Source: Rhodococcus sp. OK302
GTDB taxonomy: Bacteria; Actinomycetota; Actinomycetes; Mycobacteriales; Mycobacteriaceae
Assembly (NCBI RefSeq): GCF_002245895.1
Contig: NZ_NPJZ01000001.1
Coordinates: 1,586,501-1,650,500 of the forward strand
Length of the DNA: 64,000 bases
Direction of reading: 5' to 3'
Shown here: piece after piece, positions 18,025 to 25,717 of the stretch
Layout: every line of letters starts with the position of its first letter
How positions within the stretch are numbered: the first letter of the stretch is position 1
Program-made: the position numbers and the translations under genes
Notes under the pieces: generated by a model
The model's database searches: none
What the model was told of the DNA's origin: nothing
Seen by the model: the letters and a program-made list of their open reading frames with translations, nothing else

Positions 18025-19068
18025 ATGCCAGATCCCATTCTTACTGCTGATCCCGTTTCTACTGCGGCAGAGAAAGTTCGCGCCGACGGCCCCAGTGCAC
18101 CTCGCACCGGCCGTGACCCCGTGAACATGCCGATGATCCTGAACTGGGTCGAAGCCATCGGCGACGAAAACCCGATCTATGTCGACGAATCAGCCGCTCG
18201 CGCTGCGGGACACGGCGGACTGGTTGCGCCGCCGGCCATGGCCCAGGTGTGGACGATGCGAGGCTTGGGTGCACGACGGGAAAGTGACGATCCGTTGGGC
18301 CGCATGACGGACATCCTCGACGAGGCCGGATTCACCTCGGTAGTCGCGACCAATTGCGACCAGACCTACCATCGTTATCTGAAGCCCGGCGAAGAGGTCA
18401 CCATCTCTTCGGTGCTCGAAGATGTTGTGGGGCCGAAGAAGACGGGTCTCGGTGAAGGCTGGTTTTTCACTACCCGAAGCTCTTGGCATGTCGGCGACGA
18501 GTTGGTGTCCGAGATGATGTTCCGGATTCTGAAGTTCGCGCCGCCGGTCAGTGAAGGGTCTACTGCAGAACAGGAATCTTCGGGGGTTCCCGAAGATCTT
18601 GATGCTTCTCGAATGCTGCGCCCCACACCATCTCTCGACACACAGTTCTTCTGGGACGGTGTTGTCGCGCATGAGCTTCGTATCCAGCTGCGCCCCGACG
18701 CTTCTGGGCATATCGGCTCGGTACAGCACCCGCCGGTACCCGCAATCTGGAAGGATAAAGCGGAACAGACCGACTACGTGGTCGCGTCCGGGCGGGGCAA
18801 GGTCTTTAGTTTTGTCGTCCACCACGCACCCAAGGTTCCGGGTCGATCGTTGCCCTTCGTTATTGCCTTGGTCGAATTGCCTGAGGGTGTGAGGATGCTC
18901 GGCGAACTACGCGGCGTGGATCCGGCGGACGTTTCGATCGGAATGGACGTCGAGGCAATCTATTTGGACTTCCCCGGTGACGACGAGACCGGCGGTACTC
19001 CGTGGACTCTGTATGCCTGGCAGCCGGTCTCGCAGCTGTCGGCCACTGGATTGGAAGGGGAACGATGA
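18025..19068 (+). CDS. chsH2: ChsH2: MaoC-like hydratase subunit with DUF35 domain
   Basis: 347-residue two-domain protein. Residues 30-180 are a MaoC-like hotdog domain (NWVEAIGDENPIYVDE, GGLVAPPAM) that pairs with ChsH1 to hydrate the C17-C20 enoyl-CoA. Residues 200-345 are a DUF35 OB-fold domain which in M. tuberculosis binds Ltp2 to make the active retro-aldolase. The DUF35 part starts TQFFWDGVVAHELRIQ; the usual cysteine zinc-ribbon of DUF35 is missing (no CxxC before HPPVPAIW), as I recall also for the mycobacterial protein. The first 28 residues are a variable extension. The stop overlaps the chsH1 start by four bases. Confidence 0.94.
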   Translation: MPDPILTADPVSTAAEKVRADGPSAPRTGRDPVNMPMILNWVEAIGDENPIYVDESAARAAGHGGLVAPPAMAQVWTMRGLGARRESDDPLGRMTDILDEAGFTSVVATNCDQTYHRYLKPGEEVTISSVLEDVVGPKKTGLGEGWFFTTRSSWHVGDELVSEMMFRILKFAPPVSEGSTAEQESSGVPEDLDASRMLRPTPSLDTQFFWDGVVAHELRIQLRPDASGHIGSVQHPPVPAIWKDKAEQTDYVVASGRGKVFSFVVHHAPKVPGRSLPFVIALVELPEGVRMLGELRGVDPADVSIGMDVEAIYLDFPGDDETGGTPWTLYAWQPVSQLSATGLEGER

Positions 19069-19481
19069 CGCTGTCAACGGACATCGCTGTGGGAGAGCAG
19101 CTTCCAGAACTCTCGATTCACGGTAGCCCCACCTTTATCGTGTCAACGGCCTTGGCGACTCGCGACTTCCAAGATGTTCACCATGACCGCGACCTCGCGC
19201 AGCAGCGTGGCTCCAAGGACATCTTCGTTAACATCCTGACCGACACGGGATTGGTCCAGCGTTTTGTCACCGACTGGGCGGGCCCGCGAGCCGTGATCAC
19301 CTCGATCAAACTGCGACTCGGGGCGCCCTGGTACGCGTACGACACACTGACCCTGCGCGGCACGGTTACCTCCTACGAAGATGGACTCGTCGCAGTTGCT
19401 GTGGTCGGTAAGAACAGTTTGGGTGATCACGTCACCGCACAGGTCACTCTGACTTTCACCACTTCAGGAGATGTCGAATGA
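19065..19481 (+). CDS. chsH1: ChsH1: MaoC-like hydratase subunit
   Basis: 138-residue single hotdog-fold protein, the catalytic partner of the ChsH2 MaoC domain; together they add water to 3-oxo-4,17-pregnadiene-20-carboxyl-CoA. The hydratase motif with Asp and His is in RDFQDVHHDRDLAQQRG (about residues 33-49), followed by NILTDTGLVQRFVTDW. ATG 19065 overlaps the chsH2 stop (ATGA), and the end overlaps ltp2 by four bases, so the three genes are translationally coupled. Confidence 0.94.
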   Translation: MTLSTDIAVGEQLPELSIHGSPTFIVSTALATRDFQDVHHDRDLAQQRGSKDIFVNILTDTGLVQRFVTDWAGPRAVITSIKLRLGAPWYAYDTLTLRGTVTSYEDGLVAVAVVGKNSLGDHVTAQVTLTFTTSGDVE

Positions 19482-20647
19482 GCGCACTGTCCGGGAAAGC
19501 TGCAATCGTCGGTATCGGGGCAACGGATTTCTCGAAAGAGTCGGGGCGCAGTGAACTTCGGTTGGCTGCCGAGGCTGTCCAGGCGGCACTGGACGACGCC
19601 GGGTTGAAGCCCTCCGACGTCGACGGACTCACCTCCTTCACCATGGATACCAACACCGAAGTGGCAGTTGCGCGTTCGGTGGGTATCCCGAATCTCAAGT
19701 TCTTCAGCCGAATCCACTACGGCGGTGGAGCAGCCGCGGCCACCATCCAGCAGGCAGCCATGGCAGTGGCGACCGGTGTCGCGGACGTCGTAGTGGCCTA
19801 CCGTGCGTTCAACGAACGATCCGGCGCACGGTTCGGTCAGGTGAATTCAGGTCTTGTGGCACAGGTCAATTCATCGGGAACGGACAACGCATTCTCCTAT
19901 CCGCACGGCCTGGGCACCCCCGCGTCATTTGTCGCGATGGTCGCGCAGCGCTACATGCACGTCTACGGCGCATCCAGCGAGGACTTCGGCAGGGTTGCCG
20001 TTGCCGACCGTAAGCATGCGGCCACAAACCCCAAGGCATTCTTCTACGGTAAGCCGATCACTCTGGAAGATCACCAGAATTCACGCTTTATCGCCGAGCC
20101 ACTGCATCTATTGGATTGCTGCCAGGAATCCGACGGCGGAATCGCAATTGTTGTCACCTCGGCCGAGCGAGCCAAGGATCTGAAGAACACCCCTGCCATC
20201 ATCGCCGCCGCAGCCCAAGGCAGTGGGGCAGATCAATACATCATGACCAGTTACTACCGCGACGGACTGACCGGACTCCCGGAAATGGGCCTGGTCGGAG
20301 ATCAGCTCTGGTCGCAGAGTGGCCTCCGACCCTCGGACATGCAGACGGCTGTTCTCTACGATCACTTCACACCCTTTGTGCTGATGCAGCTCGAAGAACT
20401 CGGCTTCTGTGGCCGGGGTGAAGCCAAGGACTTCATTGCCGGTGGCGCAATCGAACTCGGCGGAAAACTCCCGATCAATACTCACGGTGGGCAACTTGGT
20501 GAGGCTTACATTCACGGCATGAACGGTATCGCCGAGGGTGTCCGTCAGATCCGTGGAACTTCCGTCAATCAAGTTGACGCTGTCGAAAACGTATTGGTCA
20601 CAGCGGGCACGGGTGTTCCGACCTCAGGGCTGGTTCTCACTCGATAG
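19478..20647 (+). CDS. ltp2: Ltp2: thiolase-fold retro-aldolase of the steroid side chain
   Basis: 389-residue lipid-transfer/thiolase-like protein. In complex with the ChsH2 DUF35 domain it cleaves 17-hydroxy-3-oxo-4-pregnene-20-carboxyl-CoA to androstenedione and propionyl-CoA, the last side-chain step. Thiolase-fold motifs: KAAIVGIGATDFSKESGRSE, HYGGGAAAATIQQAAMAVATG, DHFTPFVLMQLEELGF and NTHGGQLGEAYIHGMNGI. The thiolase catalytic cysteine positions are not conserved, as expected for an aldolase. GGAGATG precedes the ATG; the operon ends at a hairpin 26 bases downstream. Confidence 0.95.
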   Translation: MSALSGKAAIVGIGATDFSKESGRSELRLAAEAVQAALDDAGLKPSDVDGLTSFTMDTNTEVAVARSVGIPNLKFFSRIHYGGGAAAATIQQAAMAVATGVADVVVAYRAFNERSGARFGQVNSGLVAQVNSSGTDNAFSYPHGLGTPASFVAMVAQRYMHVYGASSEDFGRVAVADRKHAATNPKAFFYGKPITLEDHQNSRFIAEPLHLLDCCQESDGGIAIVVTSAERAKDLKNTPAIIAAAAQGSGADQYIMTSYYRDGLTGLPEMGLVGDQLWSQSGLRPSDMQTAVLYDHFTPFVLMQLEELGFCGRGEAKDFIAGGAIELGGKLPINTHGGQLGEAYIHGMNGIAEGVRQIRGTSVNQVDAVENVLVTAGTGVPTSGLVLTR

Positions 20648-20673
20648 TTTTGCGGAGCGCGAATGACGACGTG

Positions 20674-20711
20674 CAGGCTCTGTGCCGGAGGTATTTCCGG
20701 TACAGAGCCTG
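20674..20711 (+). terminator. hairpin after ltp2
   Basis: A 15-bp stem (20674-20688 with 20697-20711, one G-U pair) with an 8-base loop. No T-run follows, so it may act as an RNA-stabilising 3' end or a weak terminator for the side-chain operon. Confidence 0.65.
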
Positions 20712-20744
20712 ACGCGTATGTTGTTGTGCTGCAGCTGGTTAGAT

Positions 20745-20789
20745 ACCGCTGGGTTTAGCCCCGCTGGGTCTAGCACCGCTGGGTCGAGC
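20745..20789. repeat. three 15-bp tandem repeats over the stop codon of the HNH gene
   Basis: Three consecutive 15-mers of the form (a/c)CCGCTGGGT(T/C)(T/G)AGC at 20745-20759, 20760-20774 and 20775-20789. On the minus strand the HNH frame runs through the first copy and stops at TAG in the second, where TCG has become TAG. Confidence 0.85.
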
Positions 20790-22149
20790 GACGCGGTTTC
20801 TGCTCGGGGTCGATTGCCGGCGGTGGTATGAACCACGGTTTGTGGTCTCTGCCCATCTTGATTTCCCACTTTCCGGTGAATCCGGCTTTGCGGTGCATCA
20901 AGGTGTGGTGTGAACGGCAAAGCAGGACAAGGTTGTCCATCACTGTCGGGCCGTTCTGGGACCACGGTGTGATGTGGTGTGCGTCCGTCCAGGCGGGGAC
21001 GCAGTCGCAGCCGGGGAAGGCGCAGCCTTTGTCTCGGGCGATCAGTGCGGTCCGTTGCGCGGCTGAGACGAGCCTTTTCAGTGGGCTGACGTCGAGGGGT
21101 GCACCGTTTTCGTCGAGCAGGATGGTGGAGAGCAAGCAGTCACATGCCAGCATGCGGGTGCGGGTGATGCTCAGTGGTCCCATCCAGGGCATGTGCCCGA
21201 CATCGAGACCGTCGAGACTGTCGAGACTGTCGAGGTTGTCGAGGTCGTCGAAATCGAGAGCCGGATCATCGTCGGTGTTGTTGGACGTATTTTTGCGCGT
21301 GCTGGCGCATGTGCGGTGCTCGGCAAGGTCTTTCGCGTTGACGTGCACGTTCACGTGTGGGCGCTGGCCTCCGTCGACGCCGGTGGCAGCGTTGTCGAGG
21401 TAGCGGCGGATGAGTTCGGTGAAGGCGTCGGCGGTGCGTTTGGCGGCGGACCGCGCATCTGGGGTGCCGTCTGCGGCTGGTGTGGGCATCGACAATCCCG
21501 AAAGGGCCGACAACAACATTTCGCCGGTCAGGGAGTCGAAATCGCCTTTGATTGCGACTCTCCCGTTCAGTGTCGGGGAGATGCGTAGTTGGTTGCGGTC
21601 GTCGTCTTCGCCGGGTGGGGTGTCGTCGGATTCGAAGATCCGCTCCAACACTGCGATGGCGTAGCGGAGTTTGGCGGTGGTGGCTTCGATGCCGGAGGCT
21701 GCGGCGAGGAGAGTGTTGATGCAGTGTGGTAATGCTTTCTCCGGCATGCCTTTCGGTGGTGTTTCGCAGAAGGTGACGATGAGGGCGGTGTGGTCGAAGG
21801 TGAGGTTGCCGGCGTCGAATTGGGCGGAGATGGTCGGGAAGGTGCGTAGTGCGAGTCCGAGGGCGGCGATTCTGTTGCCGGTGGGGATTTGCAGCATGGT
21901 GTTGGCTGCGAGCCAGCGTCCGGCGCCGCGGTAGCACAGCACTTGCTCGTCGGGATTGAGTGCTAGGGCGTCGACGGCAACCACTCGAATGGCTTCGAGG
22001 CGAAGGATTTCCGCGGAGGCGGTGATGGCGATTTCGCGTAGGTCTGCGGGGCGTAGTTGCCAGGTCCGGCTGCGTAGGTCGGCTGCGGATCCGGCGAGCA
22101 TGCCTGCGGCTGCGTCGTCGGTCCTGCCGTTGATGCTGTCGACACTCAT
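20770..22149 (-). CDS. DUF222/HNH endonuclease domain protein (REP13E12-type)
   Basis: 459-residue protein of the DUF222 plus HNH nuclease family, abundant and multi-copy in actinobacteria and related to the REP13E12 repeat proteins of M. tuberculosis; physiological role unknown. Residues 10-300 are the DUF222 part. Near the C-terminus is a complete HNH site: CAFPGCDCVPAWTDAHHITPWSQ followed by NLVLLCRSHHTLMH, with zinc cysteines and tandem His. Between the domains is an acidic Leu-Asp repeat region. ATG 22149 has GGGGGTG upstream; an open frame continues 40 codons further without a ribosome site. It separates the side-chain operon from the following genes. Confidence 0.87.
   Translation of the reverse strand: MSVDSINGRTDDAAAGMLAGSAADLRSRTWQLRPADLREIAITASAEILRLEAIRVVAVDALALNPDEQVLCYRGAGRWLAANTMLQIPTGNRIAALGLALRTFPTISAQFDAGNLTFDHTALIVTFCETPPKGMPEKALPHCINTLLAAASGIEATTAKLRYAIAVLERIFESDDTPPGEDDDRNQLRISPTLNGRVAIKGDFDSLTGEMLLSALSGLSMPTPAADGTPDARSAAKRTADAFTELIRRYLDNAATGVDGGQRPHVNVHVNAKDLAEHRTCASTRKNTSNNTDDDPALDFDDLDNLDSLDSLDGLDVGHMPWMGPLSITRTRMLACDCLLSTILLDENGAPLDVSPLKRLVSAAQRTALIARDKGCAFPGCDCVPAWTDAHHITPWSQNGPTVMDNLVLLCRSHHTLMHRKAGFTGKWEIKMGRDHKPWFIPPPAIDPEQKPRRSTQRC
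21202..21256. repeat. 9-bp in-frame repeats encoding a Leu-Asp-rich linker
   Basis: Six successive 9-mers close to GTCGAGACT encode, on the minus strand, a run alternating LD with N, S or G (about residues 310-330 of the HNH protein). It is a slippage-prone acidic linker between DUF222 and HNH. Confidence 0.8.
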
Positions 22150-22673
22150 TGAACACCCCCATCGGATCCCCCGATCCTCGCCCTGAATTATACTCGAATG
22201 CGCGTTCGAGTCAAGGGTAATGTGAACTGCGTAAGCATGATTCAACCTTTCGGGAGGCTCGATGAACACCGGTAGAGCGACAAACGGGACAGGTAGCGGT
22301 GACGTGACGCTATCCTGCTGAAATTCTCGGGTCGAATTCGAGAAGGCCTCGCTGGCTGACCCGGCGAGCGTGCAACTCGCGGCCGATATCGATTCCGTAG
22401 GACCGCGAATTTGTGGGGATCTGTCAATTTCGGGATGTTGGCGGCGCGCTACTGGAAAAGCTCCGAAGTGTGTCGAAGCCCGCTTGCGAGCGTGAAGATT
22501 GCTCTTGGGGCAAACATGACAGGCCCTTTACCGTAGGAATGATCTCCCCGGTGTCACGGCAGGATCTCCTCGATCTCCTCGATCCACTGTTTCCTGTCGG
22601 AGCCTTCTGCAAGGATTGATTCCGAGAGTGACAGCAGACCCTGATCAAACAACCTTTGGACTAGGAGCACGTC
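22150..22673. other. 524-bp intergenic region, no gene found
   Basis: The first 50 bases hold the likely promoter and ribosome site of the HNH gene on the minus strand; the last 20 contain CTAGGAGC for the VOC gene. Between them the only structure I see is a short GATCTCCTC direct repeat (22562-22583). No KstR-type palindrome and no convincing reading frame. Confidence 0.6.
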
Positions 22674-23084
22674 ATGGCATCTCGACTCAACCCGTACATC
22701 AGCTTCAACGGCGACGCCCGTGAAGCGATGGAGTTCTACAAGAGCATTTTCGGCGGCACGCTGGCGCTGAGCACGTTCGGTGAGTTCGGCAACGACGGCG
22801 ACGGCGCAGACAAGATCATGCACGGAATGCTGGAAACCGATGACGGCTACACGTTGATGGGTGCTGATACTCCGCCGGGCATGCCCTACACCCCGGGCGA
22901 CAACATCACAGTCAGCCTCAGCGGTGATGACGCGGATGTCCTACGCCGGTACTGGGAAAAGTTGTCCGGCAGCGGAAGTGTTTCGGTTCCGCTTGAAAAG
23001 CAGATGTGGGGCGATGAATTCGGAGCTTGCACCGACAAGTTCGGGATCTCGTGGATGGTCAACATCGGCGCACCGCAGAGCTGA
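22674..23084 (+). CDS. VOC superfamily (PhnB-like) protein
   Basis: 136-residue single-gene member of the PhnB/3-demethylubiquinone-methyltransferase-like branch of the vicinal oxygen chelate fold. Evidence: the start RLNPYISFNGDAREAMEFYKSIFGG, then MHGMLETDDGYTLMGADTPPG and the C-terminal DKFGISWMVN, the family signature. Function in this branch is mostly unknown; some members bind or modify small hydrophobic or antibiotic compounds. CTAGGAGC precedes the ATG. It stands alone, with the next gene 275 bases downstream. Confidence 0.85.
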   Translation: MASRLNPYISFNGDAREAMEFYKSIFGGTLALSTFGEFGNDGDGADKIMHGMLETDDGYTLMGADTPPGMPYTPGDNITVSLSGDDADVLRRYWEKLSGSGSVSVPLEKQMWGDEFGACTDKFGISWMVNIGAPQS

Positions 23085-23359
23085 GGTTCGACCTAAGGGC
23101 GAGGGTGACGGTGTGCACGGCCGAGTGATGCCAGAAGGTACCGTCGCCCGAGCGGTGTGAGACGGTTCGGAAGGCTGGCAAGGGCGTCCTGCGGGATCGC
23201 CCGCCTTGGCTGGCCTTGCCACCTCTACTGCTGGACATCGCTGAGGGTCCATCGCTGACACTTTCGAAAATTCCCGCTGTCCGGGATCGAAGGCTTTGTC
23301 GGTGTGAGTTCGGAGTACGCATGTAGCAAGCAAAAACGTATGACGAACTAGGAGACGGC

Positions 23360-24208
23360 ATGAACAGCCTCGAAGGCAGTTTCGAAGGAAAGGTTGCACT
23401 GATCACCGGTGCAGCCCGCGGTCAGGGCCGTGCACACGCAATCGCATTCGCCGAGCGCGGCGCCGATATCGTGATCTGCGATCGCTGTGAGAACAGCGAC
23501 GCCGTCTCCTACCCGCTCGCAACCGAAGAGGATCTCGCCGAAACTGTTCGTCTGGTCGAGGCAACCGGGCGTCGTTGCATCGCGGTCAAGGCGGACACCG
23601 CCGACCGTGAGGCGATGGATGCACTCGTGGCTCGCGCCGAGGCAGAGTTCGGCAGCGTCGACATCGCCGTCGCCAATGCCGGTGTTTCCGTACCCGCGCC
23701 GATTACGTCCATGACGTCGGCGCAGTGGAACGAGGTCATCTCTTCCAACCTGACCGGTGTGTTCAACACGGTCGCCGCAGTTTCGGGTGGAATGGCGAAG
23801 CGCGGTTTCGGTCGCATCATCACCATCTCCTCGATGATGGGTCGATCCGGTGGTACGCAGATGGCCGCATACGGTGCTTCCAAGTGGGGCGTCATCGGGC
23901 TGACGAAGAGCGTTTCGCTCGAACTTGCCGGTTCGGGTGTCACGGTCAATGCAATTGCACCGGGCAACATTTCGACGCCGATGATCCACAACGACATGAT
24001 GTACTCGATGATGCGGCCGGATCTCGAAACGCCGACCATGGACGATGTCGAACCAGTCTTCGCGACGCTACATGCACAGCCCGTCGGCTGGCTCGATCCG
24101 TTCGAGATCACCCGCGTCGTATTGTTCCTGGCTGCGGACGCCAGCGCGCATATGAGTGGCATCGTGGTCCCGGTTGATGCTGGAGTTGCTGCTCGTTCGA
24201 ACGCCTGA
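23360..24208 (+). CDS. mycofactocin-coupled SDR family oxidoreductase
   Basis: 282-residue short-chain dehydrogenase. NAD-binding TGAARGQGR (residues 16-24), NAG motif VANAGVS and catalytic YGASK are present. The insert after the second strand (CDRC...YPLATEEDLAETVRLVEATGRR, residues 40-70) is the hallmark of the subfamily whose nicotinamide cofactor is not exchanged and which passes electrons to the peptide-derived cofactor mycofactocin. Substrate unknown; alcohols, including terpenoid alcohols, are typical. GGAGACGGC precedes the ATG. No mycofactocin biosynthesis gene is visible in this window. Confidence 0.85.
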   Translation: MNSLEGSFEGKVALITGAARGQGRAHAIAFAERGADIVICDRCENSDAVSYPLATEEDLAETVRLVEATGRRCIAVKADTADREAMDALVARAEAEFGSVDIAVANAGVSVPAPITSMTSAQWNEVISSNLTGVFNTVAAVSGGMAKRGFGRIITISSMMGRSGGTQMAAYGASKWGVIGLTKSVSLELAGSGVTVNAIAPGNISTPMIHNDMMYSMMRPDLETPTMDDVEPVFATLHAQPVGWLDPFEITRVVLFLAADASAHMSGIVVPVDAGVAARSNA

Positions 24209-24215
24209 GTCACGC

Positions 24216-25679
24216 TTGACCAAGGATTCGTCCCGCCGTCAAACGCGGGCAGGGTTGGTTGTCGGGGTACTGAGTCTGAGCGGCGTGGTGGTCGCGCTGC
24301 AACAGACCTTGGTTGTTCCGCTTCTCCCTGAGTTCGCGACGGCATCGGGTGTGTCGAACACGACCGCTTCGTGGTTGGTGACATCGACACTGCTCACCGG
24401 TGCTGTCGCAACTCCGCTCATCGGCCGGCTTGCCGACATGTACGGCAAGCGGGCGATGATGCTGGCTTGTCTGGCTGTGATGATCGTCGGTTGCCTGATT
24501 GCGGCGACCAGTCAGAGTTTTCTTCTTCTTGTGCTCGGCAGATCGATGCAGGGATTTGCCACCGCATTGTTGCCGGTGGGAATCAGCATCATGCGGGACG
24601 TTCTTCCGCCCGAAAAGCTCAGTGGTGCAGTCGCTCTCATGAGCGCAACCTTGGGTATCGGAGGAATGGTAGGCATGCCTCTGGCCGGTGTGCTCTCTGC
24701 GCACTGGGGTCTGTCCTCGCTCTTTTGGGTGACAGGCGCTGTGGGTCTGGTGGTGCTGATTGCCTTGCCGTTTGTCTTGCCGGAATCTGCGGTGAAAACC
24801 CGAGGTAGGTTCGATTTCCTCGGGGCAATAATTCTCACGGTGGCGATGACGGCATTGCTCCTCGCCATCTCGAAGGGCACGGAATGGGGTTGGGGAAGCC
24901 CCGTAACTTTGGGCCTGATTGTTGTCGGTGTGGGATTGCTGGGTTCGTGGATTCCGTGGGAGTTGCGCACGCCGGCACCTCTCGTTGACTTACGAACGTC
25001 GGTGCGCGCCCCGATTCTGGTGTCGAATATCTGTGCCGTTCTCCTCGGTTTTGCGATGTTCATCAGCGCATTGGCGGCCACTCAGGAACTGCAGTTGCCG
25101 GTGGAATCCGGATATGGGCTCGGGCTTTCCGCCTCGGCCGCAGGTCTGGCGATGACGCCGGGCGGACTTTTGATGATCGGGTTGGCTGCCGTTTCGCCCA
25201 AGATCACTCGTCGGTGGGGTGCCAAGACAACGTTGGCTGCCGGTGCCATCGTCATCGCGTTCGGTTATCTGTTGCGCGTAGTTCTCACCCCGACACTGCT
25301 GAGCATCTCTCTCGGAGCGGCCGTGGTGTCTGCAGGCGTTTCATTTGCTCTCGCAGCGATGCCGACGTTGATCACCGAATCGGCGCCGCTGGATCAGACA
25401 GCATCTGCGAACAGTGTGAACAGTCTTCTCCGTTCGGTGGGAACATCGACCGGAAGTGCTGTCGCCGCTGCCATATTGGCTAGTTCGACGGTCATGATCG
25501 GGGCCGCCGCGGTGCCCGCATTGCATTCGTTCGAAGTTTTGTATTCGATCGGTATGGGTGTTTCCGTGGCTGCAGCCATCGTGACATTGTCGGTTCGAGT
25601 TGACAGCCCGGCGCCGGCTCACAGGATCGCGACGCCTTCCGAATCGGCAAAGCCGGCAGAGGTCACCGAACTCGGGTGA
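24216..25679 (+). CDS. MFS drug transporter, DHA2 (14-helix) type
   Basis: 487-residue multidrug-type proton antiporter in the cytoplasmic membrane. Motif A is GRLADMYGKRA between helices 2 and 3, motif C-like GIGGMVGMPLAGVL occurs in helix 5, and about 14 hydrophobic segments follow. TTG 24216 (LTKDSSRRQTR) avoids overlap with the preceding SDR; in-frame ATGs at 24156 and 24177 lie inside it and are possible alternatives, so the start is uncertain. Eight bases separate it from the SDR gene, so the two are probably co-transcribed. The exported compound is unknown. Confidence 0.88.
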   Translation: MTKDSSRRQTRAGLVVGVLSLSGVVVALQQTLVVPLLPEFATASGVSNTTASWLVTSTLLTGAVATPLIGRLADMYGKRAMMLACLAVMIVGCLIAATSQSFLLLVLGRSMQGFATALLPVGISIMRDVLPPEKLSGAVALMSATLGIGGMVGMPLAGVLSAHWGLSSLFWVTGAVGLVVLIALPFVLPESAVKTRGRFDFLGAIILTVAMTALLLAISKGTEWGWGSPVTLGLIVVGVGLLGSWIPWELRTPAPLVDLRTSVRAPILVSNICAVLLGFAMFISALAATQELQLPVESGYGLGLSASAAGLAMTPGGLLMIGLAAVSPKITRRWGAKTTLAAGAIVIAFGYLLRVVLTPTLLSISLGAAVVSAGVSFALAAMPTLITESAPLDQTASANSVNSLLRSVGTSTGSAVAAAILASSTVMIGAAAVPALHSFEVLYSIGMGVSVAAAIVTLSVRVDSPAPAHRIATPSESAKPAEVTELG

Positions 25680-25706
25680 GTCTCCGATGCAAAGAGACTC
25701 ACCCGG
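25674..25706. terminator. bidirectional terminator at the MFS 3' end
   Basis: Perfect 12-bp stem (25674-25685 with 25695-25706) overlapping the MFS stop codon, between convergent genes. Confidence 0.8.
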
Positions 25707-25717
25707 TCCGCAGCGGA

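Noticed and set aside
20745..20789. Triplet 15-bp repeat as a CRISPR array
   Set aside because: Units are directly adjacent with no spacers and there are no cas genes.
24156..24215. Earlier ATG starts for the MFS gene at 24156 and 24177
   Set aside because: They lie inside the upstream SDR coding sequence and add a non-typical N-terminus; kept only as alternatives.
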